Shown one piece after another: positions 6,995-7,249 of a DNA stretch of 7,249 bases. This stretch comes from Bacillota bacterium. Lineage in GTDB: Bacteria; Bacillota; Clostridia; Lachnospirales; Bianqueaceae. Every line of letters starts with the position of its first letter. Positions within the stretch are counted from its first letter, which is position 1. The stretch is taken from assembly GCA_017467985.1 (NCBI GenBank), contig JAFUJY010000100.1, forward strand, positions 1 to 7,249, in the 5' to 3' direction. The position numbers and the translations under genes were made by a program. A model generated the notes under the pieces. The model did no database searches and was not told the DNA's origin. It saw only the letters and a list, made by a program, of their open reading frames with translations.

Positions 6995-7249
6995 ATGGAG
7001 AGATTTAAGCTGCATTCTGAATTTGCTCCTACGGGAGATCAGCCGCAAGCCATTGAAACTCTGGTGAAGGGCTTTCAAGAGGGGAAGAAGTTTCAGACAT
7101 TGCTGGGAGTTACAGGTTCTGGTAAAACATTTACCATGGCCAATGTAGTTCAGGCTTTGAATAAGCCTACGCTGGTTCTAGCCCATAATAAGACACTGGC
7201 AGCCCAGTTGTACAGTGAATTCAAAGAGTTCTTTCCGGAAAATGCGTTA
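6995..7249 (+). CDS. uvrB: UvrABC excision nuclease subunit B, N-terminal part
   Basis: The first 85 codons of UvrB are present; the gene continues past the window edge. UvrB is the DNA-damage verification helicase-like subunit of nucleotide excision repair. It is loaded onto damaged DNA by UvrA and then recruits UvrC. The N-terminus shows the family hallmarks: [17 protein letters not shown] (4-20), Walker A GVTGSGKT (38-45) and [17 protein letters not shown] (60-76) of motif Ia. A G-rich ribosome binding site GGGGGG (6984-6989) lies 5 nt before the ATG. The start is only 12 bases after the stop of the second ABC gene, with no terminator between, so read-through from the transporter operon is likely. 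No clear LexA/DinR box (GAAC-N4-GTTC) was seen immediately upstream. Confidence 0.97.
   Translation, partial: MERFKLHSEFAPTGDQPQAIETLVKGFQEGKKFQTLLGVTGSGKTFTMANVVQALNKPTLVLAHNKTLAAQLYSEFKEFFPENAL

Overview
The window looks like chromosomal DNA of a low-to-moderate GC Firmicute, most likely a member of the Clostridia (Lachnospiraceae-like). The reasons are a DUF1836 protein, strong GGAGG-type ribosome binding sites, near-consensus sigma-A promoters, compact rho-independent terminators, a tRNA gene without an encoded CCA, and monoderm-style fused ABC/FtsX transporters with no adaptor or outer-membrane partner. This assignment is an inference. No phage, insertion sequence, CRISPR array or other mobile-element signature was seen.

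Layout. At the left edge a tRNA-Gly(CCC) gene runs leftward from an almost perfect promoter. Diverging from it is a DUF1836 gene (229-762) with its own extended -10 promoter and terminator. The next promoter has its -35 box inside that terminator hairpin. It drives a transcript with a leader of about 175 nt that ends in a second strong intrinsic terminator (922-960) before the next gene, a HlyC/CorC (CNNM/DUF21-CBS) membrane protein likely involved in Mg2+ export (998-2233). That leader is a candidate cis-regulatory attenuator and is the most interesting non-coding element here. I could not match it to a known riboswitch class.

After a third terminator and a promoter packed against it come two large MacB-like proteins (2352-4556 and 4553-6982). 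Each fuses an ATPase domain to an FtsX-type four-helix permease with a large extracellular domain. They overlap by an ATGA stop/start and probably form a heteromeric exporter or mechanotransmission-type ABC complex of unknown substrate. Only 12 bases after the second one, the excision repair gene uvrB begins and runs off the right edge. No terminator or convincing promoter was seen between them, so uvrB may be read through from the transporter operon.

All protein genes are on the + strand. The remaining long open frames in other frames are shadows of these genes. The genes otherwise look ordinary; the value of the window lies in the leader upstream of the CorC gene, the terminator/promoter overlaps, and the uncharacterised transporter pair.
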